This document shows, one piece after another, positions 27,371 through 37,425 of a DNA stretch of 64,000 nucleotides. This DNA comes from a bacterium SCSIO 12696. Its GTDB lineage: Bacteria > Pseudomonadota > Gammaproteobacteria > Pseudomonadales > Porticoccaceae. Each line of letters starts with the position of its first letter. Position 1 is the stretch's first letter. The stretch spans positions 2,491,001-2,555,000 of the forward strand of contig CP073744.1 of the NCBI GenBank assembly GCA_024397955.1, in the 5' to 3' direction. Below the pieces are notes generated by a model. The model saw only the letters and a list, made by a program, of their open reading frames with translations, ran no database searches and was not told the origin of the DNA. Made by a program: the position numbers and the translations under genes.

Positions 27371-28502
27371 AAAAATACTGTTTGTCGATGACGAGCCCAG
27401 CATTCTGCAGGCTTATCGGCGTACCCTAAGAAAGCAGTTCACAGTGGTGACTGCCGTTGGTGGCAAAGAGGCTCTCGACTTAATGGAGGCCGAGGGCCCT
27501 GCACCAGTCGTAGTGTCTGATATGAATATGCCAGAGATGAACGGCGTTGAATTCCTTTGCCAAGTAAAAGAACGCTATCCCGATACAGTACGGTTAATGC
27601 TTACTGGCAACGCCGATCAACAAACTGCGGTGTCGGCTATCAATACCAGCGATGTTTATCGGTTTTTGAACAAACCCTGCCCACCTGATCAAATGGCGCA
27701 AGCGATCAATGCGGCATTGGATCATTACAAACTGCTCAAGATGGAGCAGGAGCTTTTGGAGAATACGGTAAAGGGAAGTATCGATGCATTAGTGGAGATA
27801 CTATCCCTGGTAAGCCCGAAAATTTTTGGTCACGCCTCTGTTATCAGTGGTTATGTTGCCAAGTGCGCCAAAAAAATGGGTGTAGTATCAACCTGGGACC
27901 TGGAAGCGGCAGCATTGCTGGGGCAGGTGGGTAAGGTCACTTTGTCAGATACTGTGCTTGAGCGCGCGCTCAAAGGTTCACCTCTGAGTGAGGATGAGCA
28001 GCAGGTATATGATGGCTACCCAGAGGTAGGTGCCAAGCTGATTAATCACATTCCCCGTATGGAAGGAATTTCTCAGGCAATACGTTATCAGAACAGGGCC
28101 TACGATGGTTCGGGGCTGCCCAGCGATGGCGTTTCAGGAGAGCAAATACCTTTGGGAGCTCGCCTGCTCAAACCGGTAATGGATTTGGTATCCGGAGAAG
28201 CGCGGGGGCTGTCTGCTGAGGAGGCTTTTTCCAAAATTAAGGCCAACGGTCACTTGTATGATCCTCAGATATTGGCGGTGCTAGAACAGGTGGTCAGTGT
28301 CTCAACAGAGAAAGTGGTTAAAGAGATTAATGTCGCACAATTGGTGGAGGGAATGGTGGTTGCCAGCGACATTATTGCTTCTTCTGGCACGCTGTTGGTG
28401 GGCAAGGGGCAGGCAATTTCTGCATCCATGATTACTCGCTTGATAAACTTTTGCAGTAATGGATCAGCCCCGGGTAAGGTTGATGTGCTTGTGAGTAAAT
28501 AA
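27363..28502 (+). CDS. Response regulator with degenerate HD-GYP domain
   Basis: A 379-residue protein with a receiver domain (1-120, phospho-acceptor D53 in 'VVVSDMNMPEMNG') and an RpfG-like HD-GYP region (about 135-315). The fold signatures persist but the metal ligands do not. The HD pair reads GQ (187-188, 'AALLGQVGKV'), the following histidine positions read Y or Q ('DGYPEVGAKLI', 'IRYQNRAYDGSG'), and GYP reads GLP (251-253). It is therefore unlikely to hydrolyse c-di-GMP and may act as a binding or adaptor protein. A C-terminal extension of about 60 residues follows. It overlaps the HDOD regulator gene by 8 bp and ends the presumed operon. Confidence 0.92.
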   Translation: MTEKILFVDDEPSILQAYRRTLRKQFTVVTAVGGKEALDLMEAEGPAPVVVSDMNMPEMNGVEFLCQVKERYPDTVRLMLTGNADQQTAVSAINTSDVYRFLNKPCPPDQMAQAINAALDHYKLLKMEQELLENTVKGSIDALVEILSLVSPKIFGHASVISGYVAKCAKKMGVVSTWDLEAAALLGQVGKVTLSDTVLERALKGSPLSEDEQQVYDGYPEVGAKLINHIPRMEGISQAIRYQNRAYDGSGLPSDGVSGEQIPLGARLLKPVMDLVSGEARGLSAEEAFSKIKANGHLYDPQILAVLEQVVSVSTEKVVKEINVAQLVEGMVVASDIIASSGTLLVGKGQAISASMITRLINFCSNGSAPGKVDVLVSK

Positions 28503-28663
28503 CCTTGGCTGATCAAAAACGGGGGGCACAGGTTTATCCTTGGTTGTTTGGTCTCTCCTCCTTTGAATAAAGAATTCTAGAAGCCAGTGTGAAGAAGTGT
28601 GAAAGCAGCAGCCATATTCAGGCTGCTGTGGCAGACTGCCGCCACTTTTTGTGGAGGTTTGCT

Positions 28664-29146
28664 GTGAAGAAATGGGTCTTATGGGTTGGTTTTTTGATGT
28701 CCTGGTCTTGCCTTACTCAGGCACAGTCCATTGACTTTTCCTTCCCTGATCGCGATGGCAAAACACACAACCTTTCGGACTTTCGCGGCAACTATGTGTT
28801 TGTGGATTTTTGGGCTTCCTGGTGCGTACCCTGTCTTGCACAAATTCCCCATTTGAAAAAATTTGAATCGGAAAATCACTACGATAATTTGGTGGTAGTT
28901 GGCATTTCTCTGGACGATGATAAAGCTGACTGGATAGACGCGCTGAATAAAGAGCAACCGTTAGGCGTTCAGTTATTTAATGAGCAAGGTTTCGACGCAC
29001 AAATAATTGCAGCATTAAATGTTGTCGGCCTGCCCCGCTTTGCGCTGTTGGGGCCGAATGGCGAATTAGTCAATGGCGATATGCCTATGCCCGGTGATGA
29101 AGATTTTAAAAGTACAATTGAAGCCTACTTGAAAGCGACGAACTAA
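28664..29146 (+). CDS. TlpA/ResA-like exported thioredoxin
   Basis: A 160-residue thioredoxin-fold protein. The start is set at GTG 28664 because GGAGG (28653-28657) lies 6 nt upstream and a signal peptide ('KKWVLWVGFLMSWSCLTQAQ') follows directly; the frame opens earlier without support. The active site CVPC lies in 'DFWASWCVPCLAQIPHLKKF'. The cis-proline region 'NVVGLPRFALLGPNGELV' is also present. Such proteins reduce disulfides or apocytochrome c cysteines in the periplasm. It follows the signalling cluster with a 161-bp gap and ends at a strong bidirectional terminator. The proximity to a diheme peroxidase gene is suggestive but not proof of a shared job. Confidence 0.88.
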   Translation: MKKWVLWVGFLMSWSCLTQAQSIDFSFPDRDGKTHNLSDFRGNYVFVDFWASWCVPCLAQIPHLKKFESENHYDNLVVVGISLDDDKADWIDALNKEQPLGVQLFNEQGFDAQIIAALNVVGLPRFALLGPNGELVNGDMPMPGDEDFKSTIEAYLKATN

Positions 29147-29167
29147 CGAGAAACGGTTTACATGATT

Positions 29168-29211
29168 AAAAAAGCCCGGAGATAAACAGCTTAAAATCTC
29201 CGGGCTTTTTT
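29168..29211. terminator. Bidirectional terminator, thioredoxin / gatB
   Basis: A perfect 16-bp stem (29168-29183 with 29196-29211, 12-nt loop) starts with six As and ends with six Ts, so it can terminate both the plus-strand thioredoxin gene and the minus-strand gat operon. Confidence 0.92.
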
Positions 29212-29225
29212 AATGGCTGTGGCTA

Positions 29226-30671
29226 CTAAAGCAGTGCAGACAGTTTTTGCGCCAGTACCTGGTTTACCTGTTGCGGATTGGCCTGGCCTTTGGATGCTTT
29301 CATAATTTGGCCGACAAAATAGCCCATCATTTTGGGCCGTTTGGCTTCGTCCGCCTTAATGTAGTTTTCCACCTGCTGTGGCGAGTTGGCAATGACTTCA
29401 TCCACTAAGGCTTCGATAGCGCCAGAGTCGGAAACCTGTTTTAAGCCGTGCTTGTCGATAATGGCGTCCACATCGGTTTCGCCTTTCCATAGATGATCGA
29501 ATACTTGTCTGGCCATTTTATTGGACAAGGTGCCATCGGAAATGCGCGTCACCAATGCAGACAATTGTTCTGCTGCAATCGGGTTGTCCGAAAATTCTTT
29601 TTCTTCCGCATTCAGGCGTGCGGCCATCTCGCCCATCATCCAGTTGGCCACCAGTTTTGCATCGCTTTGTTGGGCGGCGCTTTCAAAGTAGTTGGCGGTG
29701 GTTGCGTCTGCTGACAACAGATTGGCGTCGTAGGCGGACAGGCCGTAGTCATTCTGGAAGCGGGCGCTGCGAGCGTCTGGCAGTTCTGGCAGAGTTTTAC
29801 GCAGGGCTTCGATGTAGTCGTCTTCAATCACCACTGGCAGCAGGTCGGGGCAGGGGAAGTACCGGTAATCGTTGGCTTCCTCTTTGCTGCGCATGGAGCG
29901 GGACACTTTGGTGGCGCCGTCATAAAGGCGGGTTTCCTGCACGACCTGGCCGCCGTCCTCAATCACATCGATTTGCCGTTGTACTTCCCGGGCAATGCAC
30001 TCTTCCATAAATTTGAATGAGTTGAGGTTTTTGGTTTCGGTGCGGGTGCCCAGGGGTTCGCCGGGGCGGCGCACGGAAATATTGACGTCAAAGCGCATGG
30101 AACCCTGCGACATATTGCCGTCGCAAATGCCCAGTGAGGTGACAATGCTGTGCAGCTTTTTGGCCATGGCCACCGCTTCGGCGGCGTTGGACATATCTGG
30201 TTCGGTAACTACTTCAATCAACGGTGTGCCGGCACGGTTTAAATCGATGCCAGACATTCCATGGAAGTCCTCGTGGAGTGATTTCCCTGCATCTTCTTCC
30301 AGATGTGCATGATGAATCCGCACATCTTTAGTGCTGCCGTCATCCAGTGCAATTTCCACACGGCCGGGGCCAACAATGGGTTTTTCCAGCTGCGTAGTTT
30401 GATAGCCTTTGGGCAAATCCGGGTAGAAGTAATTTTTGCGCTCAAACGCCGACTCTTTGCCAATTTCGGCGTCGATAGCCAAACCAAACATCACCGCGTA
30501 TTTAAAAGCGGCCTCGTTGGGTACTGGCAGGGTGCCGGGCATGGCCAGGTCAACGGCGCTGGCTTGGGTGTTTGGCTCGGCGCCAAACGCAGTGCTGCTG
30601 CCGGAAAAAATTTTGCTTTGGGTGGCCAGTTGCACGTGCACTTCCAGACCAATTACGGTTTCCCAACTCAT
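29226..30671 (-). CDS. gatB: Asp/Glu-tRNA amidotransferase subunit B
   Basis: GatB binds misacylated Asp-tRNA(Asn) or Glu-tRNA(Gln), activates the side chain and receives ammonia from GatA. From the ATG at 30671 it has 481 residues, the normal length. Conserved starts and motifs include '[15 protein letters not shown]', '[20 protein letters not shown]' and '[13 protein letters not shown]', and the C-terminal tail domain ends '[12 protein letters not shown]'. The start overlaps the gatA stop in ATGA, which decides it over an in-frame start at 30704. It is the last gene of gatCAB. In Pseudomonas-type genomes this complex serves mainly Asn-tRNA synthesis. Confidence 0.98.
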   Translation of the reverse strand: MSWETVIGLEVHVQLATQSKIFSGSSTAFGAEPNTQASAVDLAMPGTLPVPNEAAFKYAVMFGLAIDAEIGKESAFERKNYFYPDLPKGYQTTQLEKPIVGPGRVEIALDDGSTKDVRIHHAHLEEDAGKSLHEDFHGMSGIDLNRAGTPLIEVVTEPDMSNAAEAVAMAKKLHSIVTSLGICDGNMSQGSMRFDVNISVRRPGEPLGTRTETKNLNSFKFMEECIAREVQRQIDVIEDGGQVVQETRLYDGATKVSRSMRSKEEANDYRYFPCPDLLPVVIEDDYIEALRKTLPELPDARSARFQNDYGLSAYDANLLSADATTANYFESAAQQSDAKLVANWMMGEMAARLNAEEKEFSDNPIAAEQLSALVTRISDGTLSNKMARQVFDHLWKGETDVDAIIDKHGLKQVSDSGAIEALVDEVIANSPQQVENYIKADEAKRPKMMGYFVGQIMKASKGQANPQQVNQVLAQKLSALL

Positions 30672-32137
30672 GGCTGCACCCCCTGTGGAGCTTGCTTGTG
30701 CCAATCGGTTACCTGCTGGAAGCGGTGGGCAATATTGAGCATACGCGCCTCATCAAAATAATTGCCGGTGATTTGCAGGCCCACCGGTAAACCACCACTG
30801 AAGCCTGAGGGAATGGACATACCCGGCAGTCCCGCCAGATTGGTGGAAATGGTGTAAATATCTTCCAGATACATGGCCACCGGGTCGGCGGTTTTCTCGC
30901 CTAATTTGAACGCCGGATTGGGGCAGGTTGGCCCCATAATTACGTCTACCTTCTCGAAGGCATCCACAAAATCTTGTTTTATCAGGCGGCGCACTTGTTG
31001 GGCCTTTTTGTAGTAAGCGTCGTAGTAACCGGCGCTCAGGGCATAGGCACCCACCATAATTCGCTGCTTCACTTCCTGGCCAAAACCTTCGGCGCGGCTG
31101 CGGGTGTACAGGTCCATCAAATCTTGCGGGTCTTCGCAGCGGTAGCCGTAGCGCACCCCGTCAAAGCGAGACAGGTTGGCAGAGGCTTCTGCCGGGGCAA
31201 TCACATAGTAGGCAGGTACCGCCAGGTGGGTGTGGGGCAGGGTGATTTCCACCAGCTCGGCGCCCAGCTTTTCGTATTCCGCCAAGGCAGTGCGTACGGC
31301 TTTTTCCGTGTCCGCGTCCAACCCCGCTTCAAAATATTCTTTGGGTACGCCAATTTTCAGGCCATTCAAATCATCGCCAAGGCCGGCAGTGTAATCCGGT
31401 ACTTCGCGATCAATAGAGGTGGAATCTTTAGGGTCGTAGCTCGCCAGAGTGTTGAGCATAATCGCCGCGTCTTCGGCACTGTGGGTGATAACGCCCGCCT
31501 GATCTAGGCTGGAAGCAAAGGCCACCATGCCGTAACGGGATACCCGGCCATAAGTGGGCTTGATGCCGGTCAGGCCACACAGGGATGCCGGCTGGCGAAT
31601 GGAGCCACCGGTATCGGATGCGGTAGTGGCCACCGCCAGTTGCGCGGCCACCGCCGCGGCGGAGCCACCGGAAGAGCCGCCGGGTACGCGCTCGGTGTCC
31701 CAGGGGTTTTTCGCCGGGCCGTAAAAGCTGTTTTCATTGGAGGAGCCCATGGCGAACTCGTCCATATTCAACTTACCCAACATCACCGCGCCATCGCGCT
31801 GGTAGTTCTCCACAATGGTGGCGCTGTAGGGGGGCACAAAGTTGTCGAGCATTTTGGAGCCGCAGGAGGTTTTTACGCCGGCGGTGCAGAACAGGTCTTT
31901 GTGGGCGATGGGAATGCCACACAGCAATGGCGCATCACCACTGGCAAGGCGTTGGTCAGCCTGTTTGGCCTGCTCCATGGCCAGCTCCGGCGTCACGGTA
32001 ATAAAACTGTTATAGCGGCTGTCCAGCTGCTCAATGCGCTGCAGGTAGTGCTCGGTCAGTTCGACGCTGCTGAATTCACCGGCGCGCAAGCCTGCCGCCA
32101 GTTCAGCGATGGTTCTGGGAAAGGTTTTCTGGGACAT
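30668..32137 (-). CDS. gatA: Asp/Glu-tRNA amidotransferase subunit A
   Basis: GatA is the amidase that releases ammonia from glutamine for GatB. This 489-residue protein has the amidase signature: the Ser-cisSer-Lys triad lies in '[20 protein letters not shown]' (lysine), '[14 protein letters not shown]' and '[14 protein letters not shown]' (serines). The length is normal. Its ATG overlaps the gatC stop by one base (TGATG), and its stop overlaps the gatB start (ATGA), so all three subunits are translated together. Confidence 0.98.
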   Translation of the reverse strand: MSQKTFPRTIAELAAGLRAGEFSSVELTEHYLQRIEQLDSRYNSFITVTPELAMEQAKQADQRLASGDAPLLCGIPIAHKDLFCTAGVKTSCGSKMLDNFVPPYSATIVENYQRDGAVMLGKLNMDEFAMGSSNENSFYGPAKNPWDTERVPGGSSGGSAAAVAAQLAVATTASDTGGSIRQPASLCGLTGIKPTYGRVSRYGMVAFASSLDQAGVITHSAEDAAIMLNTLASYDPKDSTSIDREVPDYTAGLGDDLNGLKIGVPKEYFEAGLDADTEKAVRTALAEYEKLGAELVEITLPHTHLAVPAYYVIAPAEASANLSRFDGVRYGYRCEDPQDLMDLYTRSRAEGFGQEVKQRIMVGAYALSAGYYDAYYKKAQQVRRLIKQDFVDAFEKVDVIMGPTCPNPAFKLGEKTADPVAMYLEDIYTISTNLAGLPGMSIPSGFSGGLPVGLQITGNYFDEARMLNIAHRFQQVTDWHKQAPQGVQP

Positions 32138-32424
32138 CAGTCAATCACTTTGGGAACGAGGTAAAGGCCATCTTCGGTGGCTGGCGCGACAACCTGAAAG
32201 GCGTCGCGCTGGTTGTTTTCGGTGACGTTGTCGGCCCTCAGGCGCTGCACCGCATCCAGGGGGTGAGCCATGGGGGCAACGCCTTCGGTGTCGGCCGCCT
32301 GGAGCTGGTCCACCAAGTCGAGAACTTTGTTGATGCGCCCGGTGGTGTCGGCGATTTCCGCTTCGGAAACCGCCAGTCGGGCCAGGTTGGCTACCTTGGC
32401 AATGTCGCCTTGTTCAATACTCAT
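32137..32424 (-). CDS. gatC: Asp/Glu-tRNA amidotransferase subunit C
   Basis: GatC is the small stabilising subunit that wraps around GatA and GatB. This 95-residue protein has the typical '[20 protein letters not shown]' helix and the central '[18 protein letters not shown]' segment. It is the first gene of the gat operon and diverges from mreB across 235 bp, the arrangement seen in Pseudomonas relatives. Confidence 0.97.
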   Translation of the reverse strand: MSIEQGDIAKVANLARLAVSEAEIADTTGRINKVLDLVDQLQAADTEGVAPMAHPLDAVQRLRADNVTENNQRDAFQVVAPATEDGLYLVPKVID

Positions 32425-32473
32425 GGTCGAGACTCATTATTTGAAAAACTGCCCCTTCTGCAGGGGTGCTTGA

Positions 32474-33697
<1,224 letters not shown>

Positions 33698-33709
33698 CGG
33701 CTTTTAGTT

Positions 33710-33803
33710 TGTCATCCCCGCGCAGGCGGGGATCCATGTTGCTACGGAACAGCCGAGCGCATGGCGCCTCAATCTCTGGATGCCCGCCTATGCGGGCATG
33801 ACG
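33710..33803. repeat. Paired-hairpin REP/BIME-like element, copy 3
   Basis: Palindromes at 33714-33733 and 33780-33799, 66 bp apart start to start, lie inside the mreB-mreC gap. It is the closest to consensus of the three copies, with perfect 8-bp stems in both hairpins. Confidence 0.88.
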
Positions 33804-33832
33804 ATGTTGATCAATACCACTGAGGACTCGCT

Positions 33833-34678
33833 ATCAAAACCCTGTTCGCCCGTGGCAGCTCTCCTTCCCGCCGAATTTTGGTGCTGGGGCTGCTGGCGCT
33901 GGTATTGATTGGCGTTGACCGCTACACCACCTGGCTGAAGCCTGCGCGAAGCTATCTGGAAGAAGTTATCTACCCACTGCACTGGTTGGCAGATTTGCCC
34001 GGCCGCATGGCGGACTGGGGTGAGGACTCCACCCAAGGTCGCACGGAGTTGATTTCCGAAAACGAGCGCCTGAAAACCCAGTTGTTGGTGCTGCGTGCCC
34101 AGCAGCAGCAGATGGCGGGCCTGGAAGCAGAGAATGTGCGCCTGCGCAGCTTGCTGAATGCCACCGAAATGATTAAAGACCGGGTGCAGGTGGCCGAGCT
34201 GATCGGGGTGTCTCCAGACCCGATGTCCCACTCTTTTACCATTAACCGCGGCAGCAGTGACGGTGTGTTTAACGGCCAGGCAGTGATCGGTGCCGATGGT
34301 TTGATGGGCCAGGTAGTGGATGTGTTTAGCAACCACAGCCGGGTACTGTTGATTACCGACAGCCGCCATGCCCTGCCGGTGCAGGTCCGCCGCAACGGGT
34401 TGCGCGCCATTGCTGAAGGCATTGGCGATGGTCGCCTGAAGCTGCGTTACATCTCGCCGACCATGGACATTAAAGAGGGCGATGTCCTTGAAAGCTCTGG
34501 GTTGGGCGATCGCTACCCCGTGGGCTACCCGGTGGGTACGGTGTCCAGTACCCTGCGCGATCCCGGGCAACCGTTTCTCGATATTGTGGTGACTCCTGCC
34601 GAGCCCTTGAATCGACGCCGCACGGTGTTGTTGGTATTTCCGCTGGAAGAGCAATTGACCACGGGTATGACACCGTGA
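33833..34678 (+). CDS. mreC: Rod-shape protein MreC, apparent AUC start
   Basis: MreC is a periplasmic, membrane-anchored scaffold linking MreB to the wall-synthesis machinery. The frame shows a cytoplasmic 'KTLFARGSSPSRR', a membrane helix ('ILVLGLLALVLIGV'), a coiled coil with 'ELISENERLKTQLLVLRAQQ' and the beta-domain 'FTINRGSSDGVFNGQAVIG'. No ATG, GTG or TTG precedes the 'IKTLFARG' segment expected at the N-terminus. Instead TGAGGA (33821-33826) stands 6 nt before ATC at 33833, in frame, just after a TGA stop at 33821-33823. A start at TTG 33878 would delete the cytoplasmic part. I therefore set the start at 33833, giving 281 residues; CTG 33842 is another option. The end overlaps mreD (GTGA). 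Confidence 0.85.
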   Translation: MKTLFARGSSPSRRILVLGLLALVLIGVDRYTTWLKPARSYLEEVIYPLHWLADLPGRMADWGEDSTQGRTELISENERLKTQLLVLRAQQQQMAGLEAENVRLRSLLNATEMIKDRVQVAELIGVSPDPMSHSFTINRGSSDGVFNGQAVIGADGLMGQVVDVFSNHSRVLLITDSRHALPVQVRRNGLRAIAEGIGDGRLKLRYISPTMDIKEGDVLESSGLGDRYPVGYPVGTVSSTLRDPGQPFLDIVVTPAEPLNRRRTVLLVFPLEEQLTTGMTP

Positions 34679-35154
34679 AACCGCGCCGCCCGCCGCAGCG
34701 CAAAAGCCTGTTCTTACTGATGCTGTTGATTGCACTGGTGCTGCAGCTGTGGCCTCTGTTTGGCGGTGTGGCTTTATGGCGTCCACATTTTGTGCTGCTG
34801 GTGTTGGTGTTCGCCCTGATCTATCGGCCCAACAATTACGGCATTATGTTCGCCTGGTTTGCCGGGCTGGCAATGGATGCCGCCACCGGTGGCACCTTTG
34901 GCCGCTATGCACTGGCGTTCTGTATCAGTGCTTACCTGTTGAACCTGCTCCGGCAGCGCCTGCTGCACGCCAGTGTCTGGCATCAAAGCGGTTTGGTGTT
35001 GCTGTTGGTGGTGGCCGCGCAGCTGGTGGTGATGGGCGTCAACGCCGCCACCGGCATTGATACCAGCTGGTCTTTGGTTTGGTATCCGGCGATTACCTCT
35101 GCTCTGGCGTGGCCATTGTTTTATACCCTGATGATGCGCCTGGTGCGGCATTGA
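34675..35154 (+). CDS. mreD: Rod-shape protein MreD
   Basis: MreD is the integral membrane partner of MreC in the elongation machinery. This 159-residue protein has five to six hydrophobic helices, starting 'LFLLMLLIALVLQLWPLFGG', and the family's 'RPHFVLLVLVFALIYRPNNY' segment. The start is GTG at 34675, overlapping the mreC stop (GTGA). Its own stop overlaps the maf start (TGATG), so mreC, mreD and maf are coupled. Confidence 0.95.
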   Translation: MKPRRPPQRKSLFLLMLLIALVLQLWPLFGGVALWRPHFVLLVLVFALIYRPNNYGIMFAWFAGLAMDAATGGTFGRYALAFCISAYLLNLLRQRLLHASVWHQSGLVLLLVVAAQLVVMGVNAATGIDTSWSLVWYPAITSALAWPLFYTLMMRLVRH

Positions 35155-35750
35155 TGAGCCAGTTACCTCCAGACTTTATTCTTGCCTCTGCCTCCCCCAG
35201 ACGCCGTGAGCTACTTCAGCAAGTGGGTGCCTGTTTCCAGGTGGTGGCGGCCAATGTGCCGGAGCAGCGTTTGCCCGGCGAGGCACCAGAAGACTACGTC
35301 ACTCGTCTGGCACTGGCGAAGGCTCGCGCAGGATTTGCGGCTCAGGATGGGGCTGCCCTGCCAGTTTTGGGGTCAGATACCACGGTGGTTTATGGGGATC
35401 AGGTGCTGGGCAAACCCCGTAATCGGGAGCATGGCATCGATATGTTGTCGATGCTGTCCGGCAGTACCCATCGAGTCTTGTCCGGGGTGGCCATGGTGGC
35501 CGCTGGCAAAGAGTCGCTGCGGCTGGTGGAAACCCTGGTGACGTTTCGTACTCTTAGCAATCTGCAGTGCCAGCAGTACTGGCAAACCGGCGAGCCCGCT
35601 GATAAGGCCGGCGGTTATGGTATTCAGGGGCTGGCTGCGGTATTTGTGAAGCGTATAAAGGGCAGCTACTCTAATGTAGTGGGGTTGCCACTGGCGGAAA
35701 CCGCGGATTTGCTGGCGGAATTTGGGATAGCGGTTTGGAAGGGTACTTGA
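35154..35750 (+). CDS. maf: Maf-type nucleoside triphosphate pyrophosphatase (YhdE-like)
   Basis: Maf proteins hydrolyse dTTP, UTP and modified pyrimidine triphosphates to monophosphates. From the ATG at 35154 it has 198 residues. The signature 'ILASASPRRRELLQQVG' opens the protein, and 'VLGSDTTVVYGDQVLGKP' and 'GYGIQGLAAVFVKRIKGSYS' follow. The position next to mreD and upstream of rng matches E. coli yhdE, which favours the dTTP/UTP type. The start shares one base with the mreD stop. Confidence 0.96.
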   Translation: MSQLPPDFILASASPRRRELLQQVGACFQVVAANVPEQRLPGEAPEDYVTRLALAKARAGFAAQDGAALPVLGSDTTVVYGDQVLGKPRNREHGIDMLSMLSGSTHRVLSGVAMVAAGKESLRLVETLVTFRTLSNLQCQQYWQTGEPADKAGGYGIQGLAAVFVKRIKGSYSNVVGLPLAETADLLAEFGIAVWKGT

Positions 35751-35847
35751 ACGTGTTTGACGTCACAGGTTTGATGCTTGACGGGGTATCACACTCGAAT
35801 TACGGATTCGTTAAACGTCCCATATCTAAGGTCAAACAAAAGGCCAA

Positions 35848-37347
35848 ATGCCAATGAGCGCCGAAATTCTGATCAACATTACTCCTATGGAAACCCGCGT
35901 GGGTCTGGTGGAAAACGGCGTGCTTCAGGAAGTGTCCATTGAGCGCACCATGAAGCGAGGCGTGGTCGGCAACATCTATCGCGGCAAGGTGGTGCGGGTG
36001 ATGCCCGGTATGCAGGCTGCCTTTGTGGATATTGGCCTGGAAAAAGCCGGTTTTATTCACGTGGATGACATCCATGTAGACAGTGACCCTCAGACCGGTG
36101 AGAAAACCGCAGACATTCGCCAGCTGTTGCACGACGGCCAGGGTGTTACGGTACAGGTGGCCAAGGACCCTCTGGGCACCAAGGGGGCTCGCCTGAGCAG
36201 TAAGCTGTCGGTCTGCTCCAAGTACCTGGTGTACATCCCCAGGGAATCTCACATCAGTATTTCCCAGCGCATTGAGTCCGAGCCCGAGCGAGAGCGTTTG
36301 CGCGCTGAGCTGGCTGCGGCGCTGACTCAGGAAGGCGATCCGAAAATGATCTCTGGAGAGGCCTCTCCCAGTGGTGGTTATATTATTCGCACCGCCGCAG
36401 AGGGCCTGAGCGCCGAAGAGCTGCGTCGCGATGTGCACTTTTTACACCGTTTGTGGCAAGACATTGGCGAGCGGGCGGTGGTGACTCCGCTGGCCAGCAA
36501 TGTGTTTGAAGACCTGCCTCTGCACCTGCGAGTGTTGCGCGAAATGACCCGGGACGGGGTGGAAAAAATTCGTGTCGATTCCAGGGAGTGCTTTGAAAAA
36601 ATGCACCGCTTCGCCACTAAGTACCACCCGGATCTGGTGCCACTGATTGAACATTACCCAGGGGAGCGGCCCCTGTTTTACCTGTATTCCGTGGAAGACG
36701 AAATTCAGAAAGCGTTGCAGCGCAAGGTGCAATTAAAATCTGGTGGCTATCTGGTGATCGACCAAACCGAAGCGATGACTACAGTGGATGTGAATACTGG
36801 CGCCTTTGTTGGCCATCGCAATCTGGAAGAGACCATTTTCAAGACCAATCTGGAGGCCGCAGCGGCCATTGCCCGACAACTGCGCCTGCGCAATCTGGGT
36901 GGCATAATTATTCTCGACTTTATCGACATGCACGATAAAGAGCACCAGCGCCAGGTATCGCGCACTCTGGAAAAAGCCCTGGAGCGGGATCGCGCCAAAA
37001 CCAGTGTGCTGACCACATCGGAGCTTGGGCTGGTGGAAATGACCCGCAAGCGCACCAGCGAAAGCCTTGAGCACATGCTCTGTGAGCCCTGTGAAGTGTG
37101 CGATGGGCGCGGCCGGATCAAATCCGCAGAAACCGTGTGTTACGAAATGATGCGCGAGATACTGCGGGAAGCCCGTGCCTTTGAATGCGACAAGTTCCTG
37201 GTATTGGCATCGCAAGTGGTGATTGACCGCTTGCTGGACGAAGATTCCGCCAATGTGGCCGACCTGGAAGAGTTTGTTGGCCGGCCAATCCAGTTCCGGG
37301 TGGAGACCATGTATTCTCAGGAACAGTACGACATTATCCCGGTTTAG
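35848..37347 (+). CDS. rng: Ribonuclease G
   Basis: RNase G is a single-strand endoribonuclease of the RNase E/G family, acting in 5' maturation of 16S rRNA and in mRNA turnover. This 499-residue protein has an S1-like RNA-binding region (about 38-125), the 'YLVYIPRESHISISQRI' 5'-sensor area, the DNase I-like 'GGIIILDFIDMHD' metal site and the Zn-link 'CEPCEVCDGRGR'. It lacks the long C-terminal scaffold of RNase E. The start could be ATG 35848 or 35854; both follow an AAAGG site. It precedes yhdP. Confidence 0.97.
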   Translation: MPMSAEILINITPMETRVGLVENGVLQEVSIERTMKRGVVGNIYRGKVVRVMPGMQAAFVDIGLEKAGFIHVDDIHVDSDPQTGEKTADIRQLLHDGQGVTVQVAKDPLGTKGARLSSKLSVCSKYLVYIPRESHISISQRIESEPERERLRAELAAALTQEGDPKMISGEASPSGGYIIRTAAEGLSAEELRRDVHFLHRLWQDIGERAVVTPLASNVFEDLPLHLRVLREMTRDGVEKIRVDSRECFEKMHRFATKYHPDLVPLIEHYPGERPLFYLYSVEDEIQKALQRKVQLKSGGYLVIDQTEAMTTVDVNTGAFVGHRNLEETIFKTNLEAAAAIARQLRLRNLGGIIILDFIDMHDKEHQRQVSRTLEKALERDRAKTSVLTTSELGLVEMTRKRTSESLEHMLCEPCEVCDGRGRIKSAETVCYEMMREILREARAFECDKFLVLASQVVIDRLLDEDSANVADLEEFVGRPIQFRVETMYSQEQYDIIPV

Positions 37348-37425
37348 GCGTTATATGGAAGATATGAGGCGAGAGCCCAATGTTACAAAGCTCTTGCCTC
37401 GGGATTCCCACCTCGTGGTTGTTGA

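Noticed and set aside
27363..28502. Active c-di-GMP phosphodiesterase of the RpfG type
   Set aside because: The overall HD-GYP shape is there, but the HD pair and other metal ligands are replaced.
33788..34786. 332-codon minus-strand frame opposite mreC
   Set aside because: Antisense to mreC, which shows the expected domains; no independent support.
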